Source of the DNA: Closterium sp. Naga37s-1
Taxonomy: Eukaryota; Streptophyta; Zygnematophyceae; Desmidiales; Closteriaceae
Direction of reading: 5' to 3'
Assembly (NCBI GenBank): GCA_947471745.1
Contig: CANJKZ010000978.1
Location: forward strand, 495,501 to 559,500
DNA length: 64,000 nt
A program made the translations under genes and the position numbers. This document shows positions 29,946 through 40,148 of this stretch, in pieces; positions within the stretch are counted from its first letter, which is position 1, and each line of letters opens with the position of its first letter. Under the pieces are notes generated by a model. It made no database searches. It had not been told where the DNA came from and saw only the letters and a list, made by a program, of their open reading frames with translations.

Positions 29946-30052
29946 TAAAAACTACAAACAAGAATGAATGAGCTAGCAAACAGTTGGGTACAAGTACTAA
30001 CCCTAATTGGGTTGTACCCCTTATGGGCTACCCCACTAAAGCCTACATAAAT
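29946..30052 (-). repeat. Partial J-type LTR (3' LTR piece, cut by G)
   Basis: Matches the inner part of the J 5' LTR (49486-49609), with about half a dozen differences, and stops at TAAAT (30048-30052) where the G LTR starts. The missing tail, beginning with the same TAAAT, is at 42610-42637. So one LTR was split by a G-type insertion. The outer flank here (F) does not match the outer flank of the J 5' LTR (L). Confidence 0.8.
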
Positions 30053-30171
30053 TGTGAAGATTGAAACAGGAATGAATGAACTAGGAAAATGTGAGATACA
30101 AATATGAAAGCTGTACCCCTTAGGGTCTACCCCACTACAGCCTACATAGGCTAAGGCATATATATCTGACA
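30053..30171 (-). repeat. 3' LTR of element G (119 bp)
   Basis: Minus strand TGTCAGATATATATGCC...CAATCTTCACA. It has the shared core AGGCTGTAGTGGGGTAG. The purine-tract hairpin (30174-30194) lies just inside the element. Confidence 0.95.
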
Positions 30172-30284
30172 CACCCCCATAGGCAAAGTGGGGGAGAACT
30201 AGGGGTCACAAGACCAGTCAAGTAAAGCAAAGCAAAGCAAGCTCAGGGTGGATCACAACGTCACCACACAGTCTGAGCACAGGT
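30172..30284 (-). promoter_or_regulatory. 3' untranslated region and purine tract of G
   Basis: On the sense (minus) strand a conserved block CTGAGCTTGCTTTGC, GACTGGTCTTGTGAC, then the hairpin CCCCCA / TGGGGG with loop CTTTGCCTA, identical to B and C. The 3' arm is the polypurine tract. Confidence 0.78.
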
Positions 30285-33200
30285 TCAAAGGCCACAAGGC
30301 CAGTTCACATGCAAGTTCATATATAAAGGGAAACAAGCAAGTGCAGGTATATATAGATCACAGAACAAGCAAAGTGAAGAGGTAAGCAAGTGAGGCCAAG
30401 TAGGCACAAGACCTAGCATAGTACAGAAGCGCTGATGATCACAAGGCTGAAGTGCCTTGGTAAAGATATCAGCAGTGTTGGCCTGAGAGGCCACGTAAGC
30501 AAGGCGCAGCTGGCCACGCTGCTGCAGCTCACGAGCAAGGAAGTAGCGAAGAGCAATGTGCTTCGTTCTGTGCTCCAGTCTGTGCTCCCGACACAAGGCC
30601 AGCATGGCCTTGTTGTCTACGTACAGAACTGGAGGAGAACGAGGCGGCTCTCCCAGGTCAGTCAGCAGGTAGGTGAGCCAGCGTAACTCCTGTGCAGCCA
30701 TGGCCCCTGCGTAGATCTCAGCCTCACAGCTGGAGCTGAGAACAGAAGACGAGCGGGTAGACCGCCACGAAACAGAGCCGGAACCAAGGCTGAAGGAGTA
30801 ACCCTGTGACGACCGCTGCGTAGCCAGGTCGTCCACCCAAGACGCATCTGCGTGACCAGTGAGGACCACTGGACTCCGCCCTCCAAGCACTAGCCCCAAG
30901 CCCGAAGTACTGCACAAGTAGCGCAACACCCTCTTTGCTGCAGCCATGTGCTCTGGTCGGTGTCTCCCAGGAGCAACATAGCGCGCCAGAATGCTCAGAG
31001 GGTATGCTAGGTCAGGTCGAGTCCAGGTCATCAGGTACATGAGGCAGCCAACAAGCTCTGGGTACGGGCCACTCGGCTCTACGGACTCATCCGAAGGCAG
31101 AGCTGAGAGCGAGTGGCGAGTAGACAGAGGAGTGGCCTGAGGCGAGGAGTACGTGAAGTCGAAACGCTGAAGGACCTGCTGCACCATGTGTGACTGAGTC
31201 AAAGTAATGGTGCGCCGTGCTCTGTCCCGGGTGATCTGCAAGCCAAGATAGCTGCGCAGTTCACCCAGATCTGTGCACGTGTGTCTCTTCTGCAGCTCGG
31301 ACTTCACGTGGGCGAGTCCAGCAGTGTCAGCTGTAGCAAACACCAAGTCGTCGACGTACACGAGGATGTAGAACGGCGGCAGTAAGGTGTCGGTGCGAAG
31401 AAACAGCGACGGGTCAGCAGTGGAAGGAGCAAACCCAAGAGCCGCAAGCGTAGTCCTCAGTGTGTCGTGCCACTCACGTGGCGCCTGGCAGAGACCGTAG
31501 ACTGGCCGCCGGAGGCTCCACTGGGTACCAGGAGGAAACGACCCAGTGAAGCCAGGTAGGCGGCGCAGCCAGATCTCCTCGTGCAGACTGCCCTGTAGGA
31601 AAGCAGTGATGAAGTCAAGGGAGTGAAGCTCGTAGTCACGCTGAGCAGCAACGTGCAGCAGAACCCGAAGAGTGGTCATCTTCGGGGTCGGGGAGAAGGT
31701 CTGAAAGTAGTCAACTCCCTGCCGCTGACTGAAGCCTCGAGCCACGTAACGCGCCTTGAAGACAGGCGGAGAACCCAGCGGCCGCTTCACCCTGAAAATC
31801 CACATGCCACTGACGATGTTCGCCCCAGGTGGGGGAACCTCGTCGACGTAGGTGCCTGTGGACTTCCAGGAAGCCATCTCTGCGTCCATGGCTGCCTGCC
31901 ACTGAGAGGAGTAAGGACCCTCTATCGCCTCTGCGTAAGAGCGCGGGGTAGGGATGTCTGGTGCATCCGGGTCTCCCTCAGGGGCAAGCAGCGTGGACAC
32001 GAGATGAGGTAAAGCAGCAGCAAAACACTGGAACTCCTCCTGTCGGTCCTCAAGGACGTCCGTGCTAAGAGCACACTCACCCCCGACGGACGGAGGACAG
32101 ACAGACGCAGACGCAGACTCAGCAACAAGACTAGCGGCGTAGTCTAGACGACAGTGAGCAGCGAAGTCGACAAGCTCGGTAACTAAGGCAGACGCAGCAG
32201 TGGACTCAAAGGAAGGGTCAGTGACAACAGTGGCTAGGAAACGCGTGACAGCAGGACTGGCAGCACGAAGGGAGTCAGACGCCGGGTCAGCAAGAGCAGG
32301 AAGAGAGGACTCTGGAGGAGACGGCAAAGGGACACGCTGTGGCGCAGTGGAAGGACGCAGTGTCATCTGATGCGTGCCCGGGACTGCAGGAGGACGCGGA
32401 CGTGGAACACGACGACTAGTGCGAGCAGTGTGAACAGGCGACGCAGGACGCGACTCAGGCTCACGACGCTCAGCAAGACCTCCAGTAGGACCAGCGTAGG
32501 GAGAAGGAGCAGGAAGAGGGGAGGCCAGCTGTAACTGTGACGCAGACTGGACAGGCAGTGGACACTCTAAAGAAGGAGCAGGACCAGAAGAAGGCGGAAG
32601 ACCAAGAACCTGCTCAAGGAGCGGAACGAAGTACGGCCGCGGCCGCGCAGCACCTCCAGAACCAGCAGGGACAACACCAGTACCCCCAGCGTCAGCTCCA
32701 ACTCCAGCAGCACCACCAGCTCCAGTACCTCCAGCAGCTCCAGCTCCAGCAGGACCACCAGCAGACACAGCCGCTCCGGCTCCAGTACCTCCAGTAGCAC
32801 TCACTCCAGCAGCACCACCAGCTCCAGCTCCACCTGTAGCTCCAGCAACAGGAGCACCACCAGGCCCAGCAGCTCCAGTACCTCCAGTACGAGCACCTCC
32901 GGGACCCGTGGCTCCAGCACCCCCAGCAGAAGCAGAACCTCCAGGACCGGCTCCAGCAGCACCTCCAGCTCCAGAACCTCCAGCAGCAGCAGAACCTCCA
33001 GCACTGGCAGCACCTCCAACTCCGGCAGTACGGCTCCAGCGGCGAGCAAACCACTCACGCAGCTCCTGTGGGGAGGGAAGCTCCCGCCGGGACAAAGCAC
33101 CCGAAGGACCGCCAGGTCCAGCACCGACAGGCTCCACACCCCCACTCCCAGCAGCCCCAGGCTCAGCACCCCCAGAAGCAGCACCCCCAGGCCCCGCACG

Positions 33201-33365
33201 CTCAGGCTCAGCACCCCCAGACCCAGCACCCCCAGGCTCCGCACGCTCAGGCTCAGCACCCCCAGACCCAGCACCCCCAGGCTCCGCACGCTCAGGCTCA
33301 GCACCCCCAGACGCACCAGAGTCAGCAGCTACCTCGACAGGCTCGACTGCATCTACCTGGGACAC
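30285..33365 (-). CDS. Element G linker, reverse transcriptase and RNase H
   Basis: 1026 codons open from MSQVDAVEPVEVA. A repetitive linker of GGAEPERAEPGGAGS units and Gly-Ala-rich tracts is followed by the proline-rich ARPRPYFVPLLEQVLG. The complete polymerase starts near 31910 (SQWQAAMDAEMASWK) and has YVDDLVF at about 31350. RNase H carries HADASWVDD, SSSCEAEIYAGA and LYVDNKAML, ending PHLLTSSLCLF and a short untranslated read-through. All catalytic residues are present. It is marked as coding because the frame is open, but in nature it is the C-terminal part of gag-pol and is cut off from its start by a frameshift near 33472, so it is unlikely to be translated as such. N at 62915 is a close sibling in the opposite orientation. 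Confidence 0.88.
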   Translation of the reverse strand: MSQVDAVEPVEVAADSGASGGAEPERAEPGGAGSGGAEPERAEPGGAGSGGAEPERAGPGGAASGGAEPGAAGSGGVEPVGAGPGGPSGALSRRELPSPQELREWFARRWSRTAGVGGAASAGGSAAAGGSGAGGAAGAGPGGSASAGGAGATGPGGARTGGTGAAGPGGAPVAGATGGAGAGGAAGVSATGGTGAGAAVSAGGPAGAGAAGGTGAGGAAGVGADAGGTGVVPAGSGGAARPRPYFVPLLEQVLGLPPSSGPAPSLECPLPVQSASQLQLASPLPAPSPYAGPTGGLAERREPESRPASPVHTARTSRRVPRPRPPAVPGTHQMTLRPSTAPQRVPLPSPPESSLPALADPASDSLRAASPAVTRFLATVVTDPSFESTAASALVTELVDFAAHCRLDYAASLVAESASASVCPPSVGGECALSTDVLEDRQEEFQCFAAALPHLVSTLLAPEGDPDAPDIPTPRSYAEAIEGPYSSQWQAAMDAEMASWKSTGTYVDEVPPPGANIVSGMWIFRVKRPLGSPPVFKARYVARGFSQRQGVDYFQTFSPTPKMTTLRVLLHVAAQRDYELHSLDFITAFLQGSLHEEIWLRRLPGFTGSFPPGTQWSLRRPVYGLCQAPREWHDTLRTTLAALGFAPSTADPSLFLRTDTLLPPFYILVYVDDLVFATADTAGLAHVKSELQKRHTCTDLGELRSYLGLQITRDRARRTITLTQSHMVQQVLQRFDFTYSSPQATPLSTRHSLSALPSDESVEPSGPYPELVGCLMYLMTWTRPDLAYPLSILARYVAPGRHRPEHMAAAKRVLRYLCSTSGLGLVLGGRSPVVLTGHADASWVDDLATQRSSQGYSFSLGSGSVSWRSTRSSSVLSSSCEAEIYAGAMAAQELRWLTYLLTDLGEPPRSPPVLYVDNKAMLALCREHRLEHRTKHIALRYFLARELQQRGQLRLAYVASQANTADIFTKALQPCDHQRFCTMLGLVPTWPHLLTSSLCLFCDLYIPALACFPLYMNLHVNWPCGL

Positions 33366-33400
33366 ACCTGAGGGGGCAGGACCCTGAGGGGGGAGGGGGT

Positions 33401-35824
33401 CTACCGGGGGGGGACCGGGAGCGAGGAAGAGCGGCGGGGGGGGGAGGAGGGCAGTGCGGTAGGGGAAGAGACGGCGTCAAACGTGACGTCCTGGGAGGAC
33501 AGAACACGACGCGAGGTGGGGTGGTAAAACTGCCAACCAGGCGCGTCAGGGGGAAAGCCGAGGAAGACGCAAGGAACAGCACGGGAGGACAGCTTGTCCG
33601 CAGACAAGTCGCGGACGAAAGCTCGAGATCCCCAGACACGGAACGCAAACGCATCACCAACCTTCCCCGTCCACTGCAGAGTAGGGGAGGTCTCCGGCAG
33701 GGAGACCCGGGGCTGAAGGTTGATCTGATGCGCCGCGTACTGAACCGCGAATGGCCACAGAAAATGGGGAGCAGCCGCATGGATCATGGACGTACGAGCG
33801 ACATCCATGATCATGCCAATGCGGCGCTCAGCAATCCCATTTTGCTGTGGAGAGGCCGGAAGCGTGAACGTCTGGCGGATGCCCTCCGCACGACAGAAGG
33901 CTCGCAGAAGGTCGGAGGAAAACTCTCCGCCTCTGTCGGAGTGCAGACGCAGAACAGGAAAGTCCGAGCCGAAACGCTCTCTGAGCTGGAGACGAGCAAC
34001 GCGGATCCAGTCGATCAACACCTCAGTGACCTCACCCTTGCTGCGCAAGGGGAAGACAGTGGTGTAACGCGAGTAGTCGTCAACCACCAGCAGGAAGTAA
34101 CGCTCGTGACCCTGTCCACGGACGCGGGCTGGGCCCCACACGTCCATGTGAAGAGTCTGCAGCGGAGCCTCTGTCGGGGGAAACTCGGAGGAGTGAGGAG
34201 CGGCGCGCTGCCGCCCCTCGACGCAGGGAACGCAGGTAGGGGCAGGCCCCGGGGGAAGGGGAGGGAGGGACCGGGGGAGACCAGAGACAAGGACACGGGA
34301 GGCCATGCCTCGGAGACGAGGCAAGGAGGGGTGACCAAGGCGGTGGTGCCAGAGGAGGGTCTGGTGGGACAGGAGGCGACACGAGCAGGGGGCAGACTCA
34401 GGACCTGACCGAGACGCTGCAGCAAACACCTGACTCGACGCAGCTACCTGACCAGACGCAGCAAACGGAGGATACTCTGTGGTCAGTGTGTACAGGCTCG
34501 ACCCCGGTCGACGGGTAAACGAGGCCAAGTGGCGGCCCGTCTGAGCACACGTGCAGTGGGTCACTCGCTGACCTGCAGGAGTGAACTGGTCAACCCCGGC
34601 ATCCTGAAGGTCAGCACCACTCACCAAGTTCGTGGAGAACGAGGGGAGGTAGAGACCAGACAGGGAGCCTGACGGGGCCGCCGGACACGGGAGGACAGTG
34701 GAGTAGCGAGCAAGGACAGGACCCCCAGAGGGGTCTGCCAGGGAGACCGCAACCGGCGGACTGAGCGGCGTAAGGGTGGTGCGGACTCGAAAGAAGGAGC
34801 GGGAAGCACCCGAGTCGAGGGTGAAGGTGTGAAAGACCTGAGCAGACTCGGTACCTGAGAGAGCAGACTCACCAGCACCTAGAGCAGCAGACTCACGAGT
34901 ACCTGGAGCAGCAGACTCACGAGCACCTAGAGCAGCAGCCTCAATACCAGGGTCAGGCGGAACACACACGTAACAGTCACCCTCAGCACTAATAGACACA
35001 GCATACATGGCAGCAAGAATAGCATCAAAGTCAAGATCAAAGATAGCTACCCCCAACCTGAATAGATCTCCCCAACGAGGGATCTCAGTGGCGTCCGGGA
35101 ACTGGGCACGCCAGGCGTCCGTCAGGCGACCGAAGCAGCGCTGGGTGGCGTGCAGGCCGCCACACTGCTCTCCAGTGCGGTCACCGGTGCGCAGGACGTA
35201 AGTACAGGGACCAGCACCTCCAGACCCCTGGCGCCCCGCGTACCACTCACGAAGCTGCTGAGGCGAAGGGGTCTCACGAGAGCGGTGCTGCTGCTGGGGT
35301 CCCCGCTGCACAGCTCCGCCTCTGCCAGCTCCACCTCCGCCGCCTCCTCCTCCGCCTCCTCCACCCCTCCCGCCACCGCCACCGCCGCCTCCACCTCCAC
35401 CGCCGCCACCGAAGCCCCCACCTCTACCACCACCCCCACCCCCACCCCCTCCTCCGCCTCCACCGCTACTACCGCCGCCCCCACCACCTCCTCCAGCTCC
35501 CTTGCCCCGCTTGCCCTTGCTGATGCGGCGCCTCTCACTAGGAGCAGACGCAGCGCTGACTGACTTGGTGCCAACAAGGTCGACAGCAGCAGCAGAGGCA
35601 ACAGAGGGCAAAAGAGGAACGGGGGAGCACCCCTCAAAGAAAGGGGTACGGGGGTCACCACGAGAGGCGCCTACAGCGGTGATACTAGTCTCTGCTGCAA
35701 GGAGGCGCTCCTCGAGGAGGTCGACAGTGAGGGTGGTAGGGCAAAGAGAGAGGAAGTGGTCCCTGACCGAGCGGAGAGTGTCAGGGAGTCGAGTGACTAG
35801 GTAGTAGAGGGTGATGTACATGGG
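33401..35824 (-). pseudogene. Element G gag C-part, protease and integrase
   Basis: Frame of about 800 codons after the homopolymer shift. MYITLYYLVTRLPDTL is followed by GCSPVPLLPS, RRRISKGKRGKG, a long Gly tract and the motif CTYVLRTGDRTGEQC with GGLHATQRC (C-X13-C-X3-H-X4-C). The protease motif is FTLDSGASRSFF (about 34822). Integrase has WHHRLGHPSLPRLRG, CVPCVEG, LHMDVWGP, VVDDYSRY, HSDRGGEFSS and NGIAERRIGM with the normal D-X35-E gap. The frame is lost near 33472 in VTFDES through a small deletion. All catalytic motifs look functional. Confidence 0.9.
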
Positions 35825-36293
35825 GGGGGGGGTTCTGGGCGCAGAACTCAGCAGGAAGCGCAGCGCGGTAGCGAGTGTCACTAGTGCGGAGGTGCGTAAT
35901 GAGGTCAGTGACTGTGGCAAAAGCAGCGAGGTCAGGGAACAGGTACGGTAGCATGAGGCGGCTAAGCGCAGCAGTGGCAGGGGAAGAGTAACGTGCAACT
36001 ACTGCGTCGTACAAAGTCTTAGCACTCTTGTACTGACTAAAGTGCGCGCGCTCAGTAGACGGTAGGTGAGTACGCACAGCAAGGCGGGCAGCAGCATCGC
36101 GCGTGAGCCACTGCGAGCGAACGGTACTGTCAGTATCAGCAGCAGGGGCAGTAGAGGCGCCCGACGTAAGATCAAACAGGGAGAGACCATCCTTGCTATC
36201 GCACTGAAGGAAAAGCTGCAGATCATCTAGCCAGACATCAAAGTCAACCGCTCGACCCTCAGCATCAAAGGTGAGAAGACTAGGACTCGCCAT
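35825..36293 (-). pseudogene. Element G gag N-terminal part
   Basis: Starts at 36293 with MASPSLLTFDAEGRAVDFD, like M and C, and continues WLDDLQLFLQCDSKDG, SQWLTRDAAARLAVR, YLFPDLAAFATV. It shifts frame at a run of 11 G (35822-35832; C on the sense strand) where C and B have 10. With 10 the frame would read NPPPMYIT and join the next segment. The extra base may be real slippage or a sequencing error. Confidence 0.9.
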
Positions 36294-37402
36294 GATAGGA
36301 GCAGCAGCAGACTAGCAGCGGCAGCAGTGCAACGGAGCGAGGCAGGACAGTGCGACTCGGCAGGGCAACTCGGCAAAGCAGTGCGGCTCGGCCGCGCGGC
36401 TCGGCCCGGCTAGGCTCTTAGCGGAGCCGACAGGTCCGGGACAGGGTCGGGGCCGAGCAGGGTCCGGGACGGGGCAGCAACGGGGCCGGGACAGGGTCAG
36501 GGCCGGGGCAGGTCCGGGACAGGGTCGGGGCCGAGCAGGGTCCGGGACGGGGCAGCAACGGGGCCGGGACAGGGTCGGGGCCGGGGCAGGTCCGAGACGG
36601 GGTCGGGGCCGGGGCAGGTCCGGGACGGGGCCGAGGTAGGGCCGGGACAGGGTCGGGGCCGGGGCAGGTCCGGGACGGGGTCGGGGCCAAGACAGGTCCG
36701 GGACGGAGTCGAGGCCGGGGCAGGTCCGGGACGGGGCCGAGACGGGGCCGGGGTAGGGCCGGGACGGAGCCTTTTAGGGGCGGCGTAGGGGTCGCGTAGG
36801 GGCCGCGTCAGGTACGGGGCCGCGTCAGGTAGGGGCCGCGTCAGGTACGGGGCCGGGTCGGGCCGTGTAGGGGCCGCGTAGGGGCCGCGTAGGGGGGGGG
36901 GGGGGGGCGCGAAGGGGCCGTGTAGGAGCGGCGTAGGGGCGGCGTAGGGGCCGCGTAGGGGCCGCGTCAGGGACGGGGCCGGATCGGGCCGTGTAGGAGC
37001 CACGTAGGGGCCGCGTAGGGGGGGGGGCGGCGAAGGGGCCGCGTAGGAGCGGCGTAGGGGCGGCGTAGGGGCCGCGTAGGGGCCGCGTCAGGGACGGGGC
37101 CGGATCGGGCCGTTTAGGGGCGGCGTAGGGGCCGCGTAGGGGCCGCGTAGGGGCCGCGTAGGGGCCGCGTAGGGGCCGGGTAGGGGCGGGGCCGCGTCAG
37201 GGACGAGTCCGCGCCAGGTACGGGGCCACGACGGGGCCGTTTAGGGGCGGCGTAGGATCGCGTAGGGGCCGCGTAGGGGCCGTTAGGGGCCGCTAGGGGG
37301 TCGCGAAAAAAAAAAATTTCTTATGGCAGGGCGCGAGACGCGCTTCGGGCAGCTAAAAACAAATTTCTTATGGTGGGCCCTTAGGAAGGAACGGTCCCAT
37401 GA
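36294..37402 (-). repeat. GC-rich repeat leader of element G
   Basis: Two kinds of arrays: about 36430-36770 with units like GGGGCCGGGACAGGGTC, and about 36770-37300 with GGGGCCGCGTA units and a run of 18 G near 36890. Before the LTR are an A/T run, the conserved GGGCCCACCA box and the hairpin GGTTCCCTCATGGGACC (sense strand). No gene seen. Confidence 0.85.
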
Positions 37403-37421
37403 GGGAACCCGCTCTATACCA
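37403..37421 (-). promoter_or_regulatory. Primer binding site of element G
   Basis: Minus strand TGGTATAGAGCGGGTTCCC directly after the LTR end TTCACA; it resembles the initiator tRNA-Met site TGGTATCAGAGC with the C missing. Confidence 0.78.
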
Positions 37422-37540
37422 TGTGAAGATTGAAACAGGAATGAATGAACTGGGAAAGTGTGAGATACAAATATGAAAGCTGTACCCCTTAGTGTCTACC
37501 CCACTACAGCCTACATAGGCTAAGGCATATATATCTGACA
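37422..37540 (-). repeat. 5' LTR of element G (119 bp)
   Basis: Differs from 30053-30171 at about three positions and from 42491-42609 at about two. Its outer side abuts the truncated gag of fragment P. Confidence 0.95.
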
Positions 37541-37788
37541 ACTTGGTCATCGCCGTCGACTCTCTCGTCGACACCGCCTTCGTTGCGTGTCGGTCGGGGA
37601 GTGGCGGGTAGACCATCCGCCTCAGTAAGGGTCGTTGGATGATCGTGTGCCCACTGCACGCGGGTTCCAAAGAGCAGAATGTCCACGTTCGCTCCGCCGT
37701 ACTCTCCAGCATTGTGGTATGCCCGAACAACATCCAACCGCACGTGAAGGGTATCCTCTATGCCTGCTGCGACTTCTTGGTCGACCAT
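37541..37788 (-). pseudogene. Fragment P gag N-terminus
   Basis: Starts at 37788: MVDQEVAAGIEDTLHVRLDV, then VRAYHNAGEYGGANVD, QWAHDHPTTL and GGVDERVDGDD, truncated where the G LTR begins. Similar to the gag start of A at 223 (GI-DTL-RL, GEYG, QWA-HP). No domain name recognised. The agreement between P and A over ~70 residues supports this as the true gag N-terminus of that family. Confidence 0.75.
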
Positions 37789-37889
37789 GGCGGTCTAGAT
37801 TGCTGCCGGCCTGCAACAACTTAGGTAATGAACACAAAATTCGGCTAATCAGAAGGTTCTATGCGGGGCCGTCCACGCTCACCGCACCA

Positions 37890-38889
37890 TGCGGAGAGTC
37901 ACTACACAACGAGAGTGGACTACGGAGAAAGGCACGGGGTTGTGCGAATGATCGCAGCGTTGCGCTAGCGATCTCACTACTTGCTGTGTTCACAGAGAAA
38001 TTTGGCAAGAGTTTCACTAAGAATTTTAGAAGAACATTGATTACAATCAGGCATGCAAGTCGATATAGCTAGAATCGCATTACAACACCTAGCAAGCCCT
38101 CTACAGGGCAAACCCTGCCAGCGTAGAAGAAGAGCGGCTTGCCATCGCTGCAGCAGGTTAGTCTGCCAACGTTGCAGCGCAGCGGTCTGCCAGCGCTGCA
38201 AAGGTATGTGAACTTCTGCGCATGTGCGCACCTACCAAGTAGGTGCAGTTAGACGGTCGCGTCGCCATGCACATTGCACAGGTGCCAGGTAGAGCACGTG
38301 TCGACAGTTTTGCCAGCCATGCACCGTCTAACACATGATGCCGTTCTACAATTCAACTTCACGAAAACCTCATGGGTGACATTCGCCCATACATCGGATT
38401 TCGCAGTCGAGCGACTTCCGTTGACCATCTCGACGATGCTCAACCGAACAGCTTTCGCCAAGACGAGCACGTTGAGCAGAGCCCGTCGACCAGCACTTTT
38501 CTACGGGCTTGTTTACCAGCGTCCTCTGTCGGCGATGTCGACCACATCCTCTGCCGACGATGCTCGACCAACTCCTCCGCACAGCCTCGTCGACCAAACA
38601 ACTGCGTGGACTTATGCGAGGAGTCGGCGTCGATTTCTGCGGAAAGGTCGACGTCGAACTTTTCGGGCTTTTGACGTCGCCTTCTTCGGACAGGTCAACA
38701 TCGAAATCTGCGAACAGGTCGGTGTCAAACTATGCGGACTGGTCGACGTCGAACTTTGCGGACAGTTTGCGTCGACTTCTGCGCGCAGTCTACGACGACT
38801 TCTGTGCGCAGTCTGCGCCGACTTCTGCGCCCCCCCCCCCGATTGCGAAGTCTACTTCGCCCAAGCGAGGGCGGGGCCATTTGCCATCA
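37890..38889 (-). repeat. LTR of fragment P (about 1000 bp)
   Basis: Inner boundary at 37890/37889 is set by the primer-site sequence TGGTGCGGTGAGCG shared with A. The outer boundary is set by homology to the start of the A LTR (GGCCCCGCCCTCGCTTGGG) and a TG at 38888-38889; it could be off by a few bases. Rich in GTCGAC-type motifs like the A LTR. Confidence 0.75.
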
Positions 38890-39757
38890 ATAGATAAGAC
38901 ATATATGTCTTATATCCGGGCGATGACGGTACGTATGTGTCATTATTTGAGCATTGTATATAAACAAGACTCATCTTACGTATAGCAAGTGAACCTCTTC
39001 CGCCACTAGCACGCTCTTTTCCTTTCGATAGTTCGTATGAAAGCTTTGGAGATGGGTCAAATTGTTGTGAATTTTGAAGTGCTTGAAGCTTGCCCACAAA
39101 TACTATGTGTCACGGTTTGAGTATTGTAATATATAATCAAGTCAACGACTTCAGTTAGGTTATTTGTAGTGTTGTATGGTGCAACCGCACATATACGTAT
39201 GTGTCATTATTTGAGAATCTTATATAAACAAGTCACATCTTATGTGTAGTGTTGTATGGTGCAGTGAGCCTTTTCCGCCTCTAGCATGCTATCTTGCTTT
39301 CGATGGTTCGTACAAAAGCTTTGGAGAAGGGTCAAACTATTATGAATTCTAAAGTGCTTTGATGTACTGTATTTGTATCGAACATAGGGGGTGGAACATT
39401 TAGGTCCAAAACATCAAGACTACCGCAATGGACCATGCATAATTGTTTATTTAATTGTTAACGTTTGTTCATTGGCTATCCTGAATCCAAATGTACCACG
39501 CCAAAAGAAAAGAGCAGCGAAATTCACTAGGATCACCGCAACAGTGAGTCTTCAACAACCCACATCGCCTCGAGATTCGAATCCCAGTGTGCGAGAATCG
39601 GCAAAATTGCGCAGCGCGGCCGATTGCGAGCTTCTCTCAATCCAAACGACCAAGCTCGCACCGCAGGTAGGGTGACCGGACCCGTCGCAAATAAATCGAC
39701 CTACATGCGCTTTCGCGATTGTAACTACCAATTGTGATGCGTGGGAGTCAGAGGTCC
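38890..39757. repeat. Unclassified AT-richer island with imperfect tandem repeats
   Basis: 868 bp with no copia similarity that I can see and no convincing gene. It opens with an 18-bp perfect palindrome TAAGACATATATGTCTTA (38895-38912). A unit of about 165 bp at 38931-39092 (ACGTATGTGTCATTATTTGAG, TATATAAACAAG, CTTTCGATAGTTCGTA, AAAGCTTTGGAGA) recurs at about 39195-39363, and the start of the unit occurs a third time, more diverged, at about 39104. From 39400 on it is plain sequence. It might be host intergenic DNA or an unknown repeat. Confidence 0.6.
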
Positions 39758-39888
39758 TGTCAAAGTAACGAACGAGAATGAATGCATTGAACAGAAGTCG
39801 GGTACAAGTACTAACCCTAATTGGGTTGTACCCCTTATGGGCTACCCCACTATAGCCTACACAAAGTAAGCTATATAACATTTTGACA
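39758..39888 (-). repeat. 3' LTR of element H (131 bp)
   Basis: Minus strand TGTCAAAATG...TACTTTGACA with the core TAGGCTATAGTGGGGTAG. Inside follows the purine-tract hairpin at 39891-39911. Confidence 0.93.
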
Positions 39889-40148
39889 CACCCCCATAGG
39901 CAAAGTGGGGGAGAACAAGAGGTCACAAGACCAGTCAAGAAAAACAAAGCAAGCTCAGGGTGGATCACAAAGTTTCCACACAGTCCGAGCATAAGCAAAG
40001 GCCACAAGGCCAGTTCACATGCAGAGTTATATAAAAGAGAACAAACTGTCCAGTGATCATACCCTAGCAAGTGTAAGCATGCAGGTATATATAAAGATCA
40101 TAGTACAAGCAAAGTCAAGCAGTGAGCAAGTGAGGCAAAGTAGGCAAA

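Larger units (their letters stand above)
30053..37540 (-). mobile_element. Copia element G, nearly intact
   Basis: Minus-strand element of 7488 bp with 119-bp LTRs at 30053-30171 and 37422-37540 that differ at about three sites. It has primer site, repeat leader, gag, protease, integrase, linker, polymerase and RNase H. Only two frameshifts break the coding region. Its flanks do not match (TAAAT left, ACTTG right); TAAAT recurs instead beside another G-type LTR at 42610, so the right end has been exchanged or rearranged. Confidence 0.92.
37541..38889 (-). mobile_element. Fragment P: LTR plus gag start of an A-like element
   Basis: Minus-strand remnant: LTR 37890-38889, primer-site region, and the first ~82 codons of gag, cut at 37541 by the G LTR. 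Related to element A by the primer site region, the gag start and LTR segments, but clearly diverged. The rest of P was not found in the window. Confidence 0.85.

Noticed and set aside
36880..36905. Run of about 18 G as a telomere or centromere repeat
   Set aside because: It is one irregular spot in the G leader array; no telomere-type unit repeats.
30053..37540. G as a simple complete insertion with its own target duplication
   Set aside because: The flanks are TAAAT and ACTTG; the matching TAAAT is at 42610, so the simple reading fails.
39545..39610. GATTCGAATCC, like a tRNA B box
   Set aside because: Neither strand folds into a T-arm with flanking stems or an acceptor stem; chance match.
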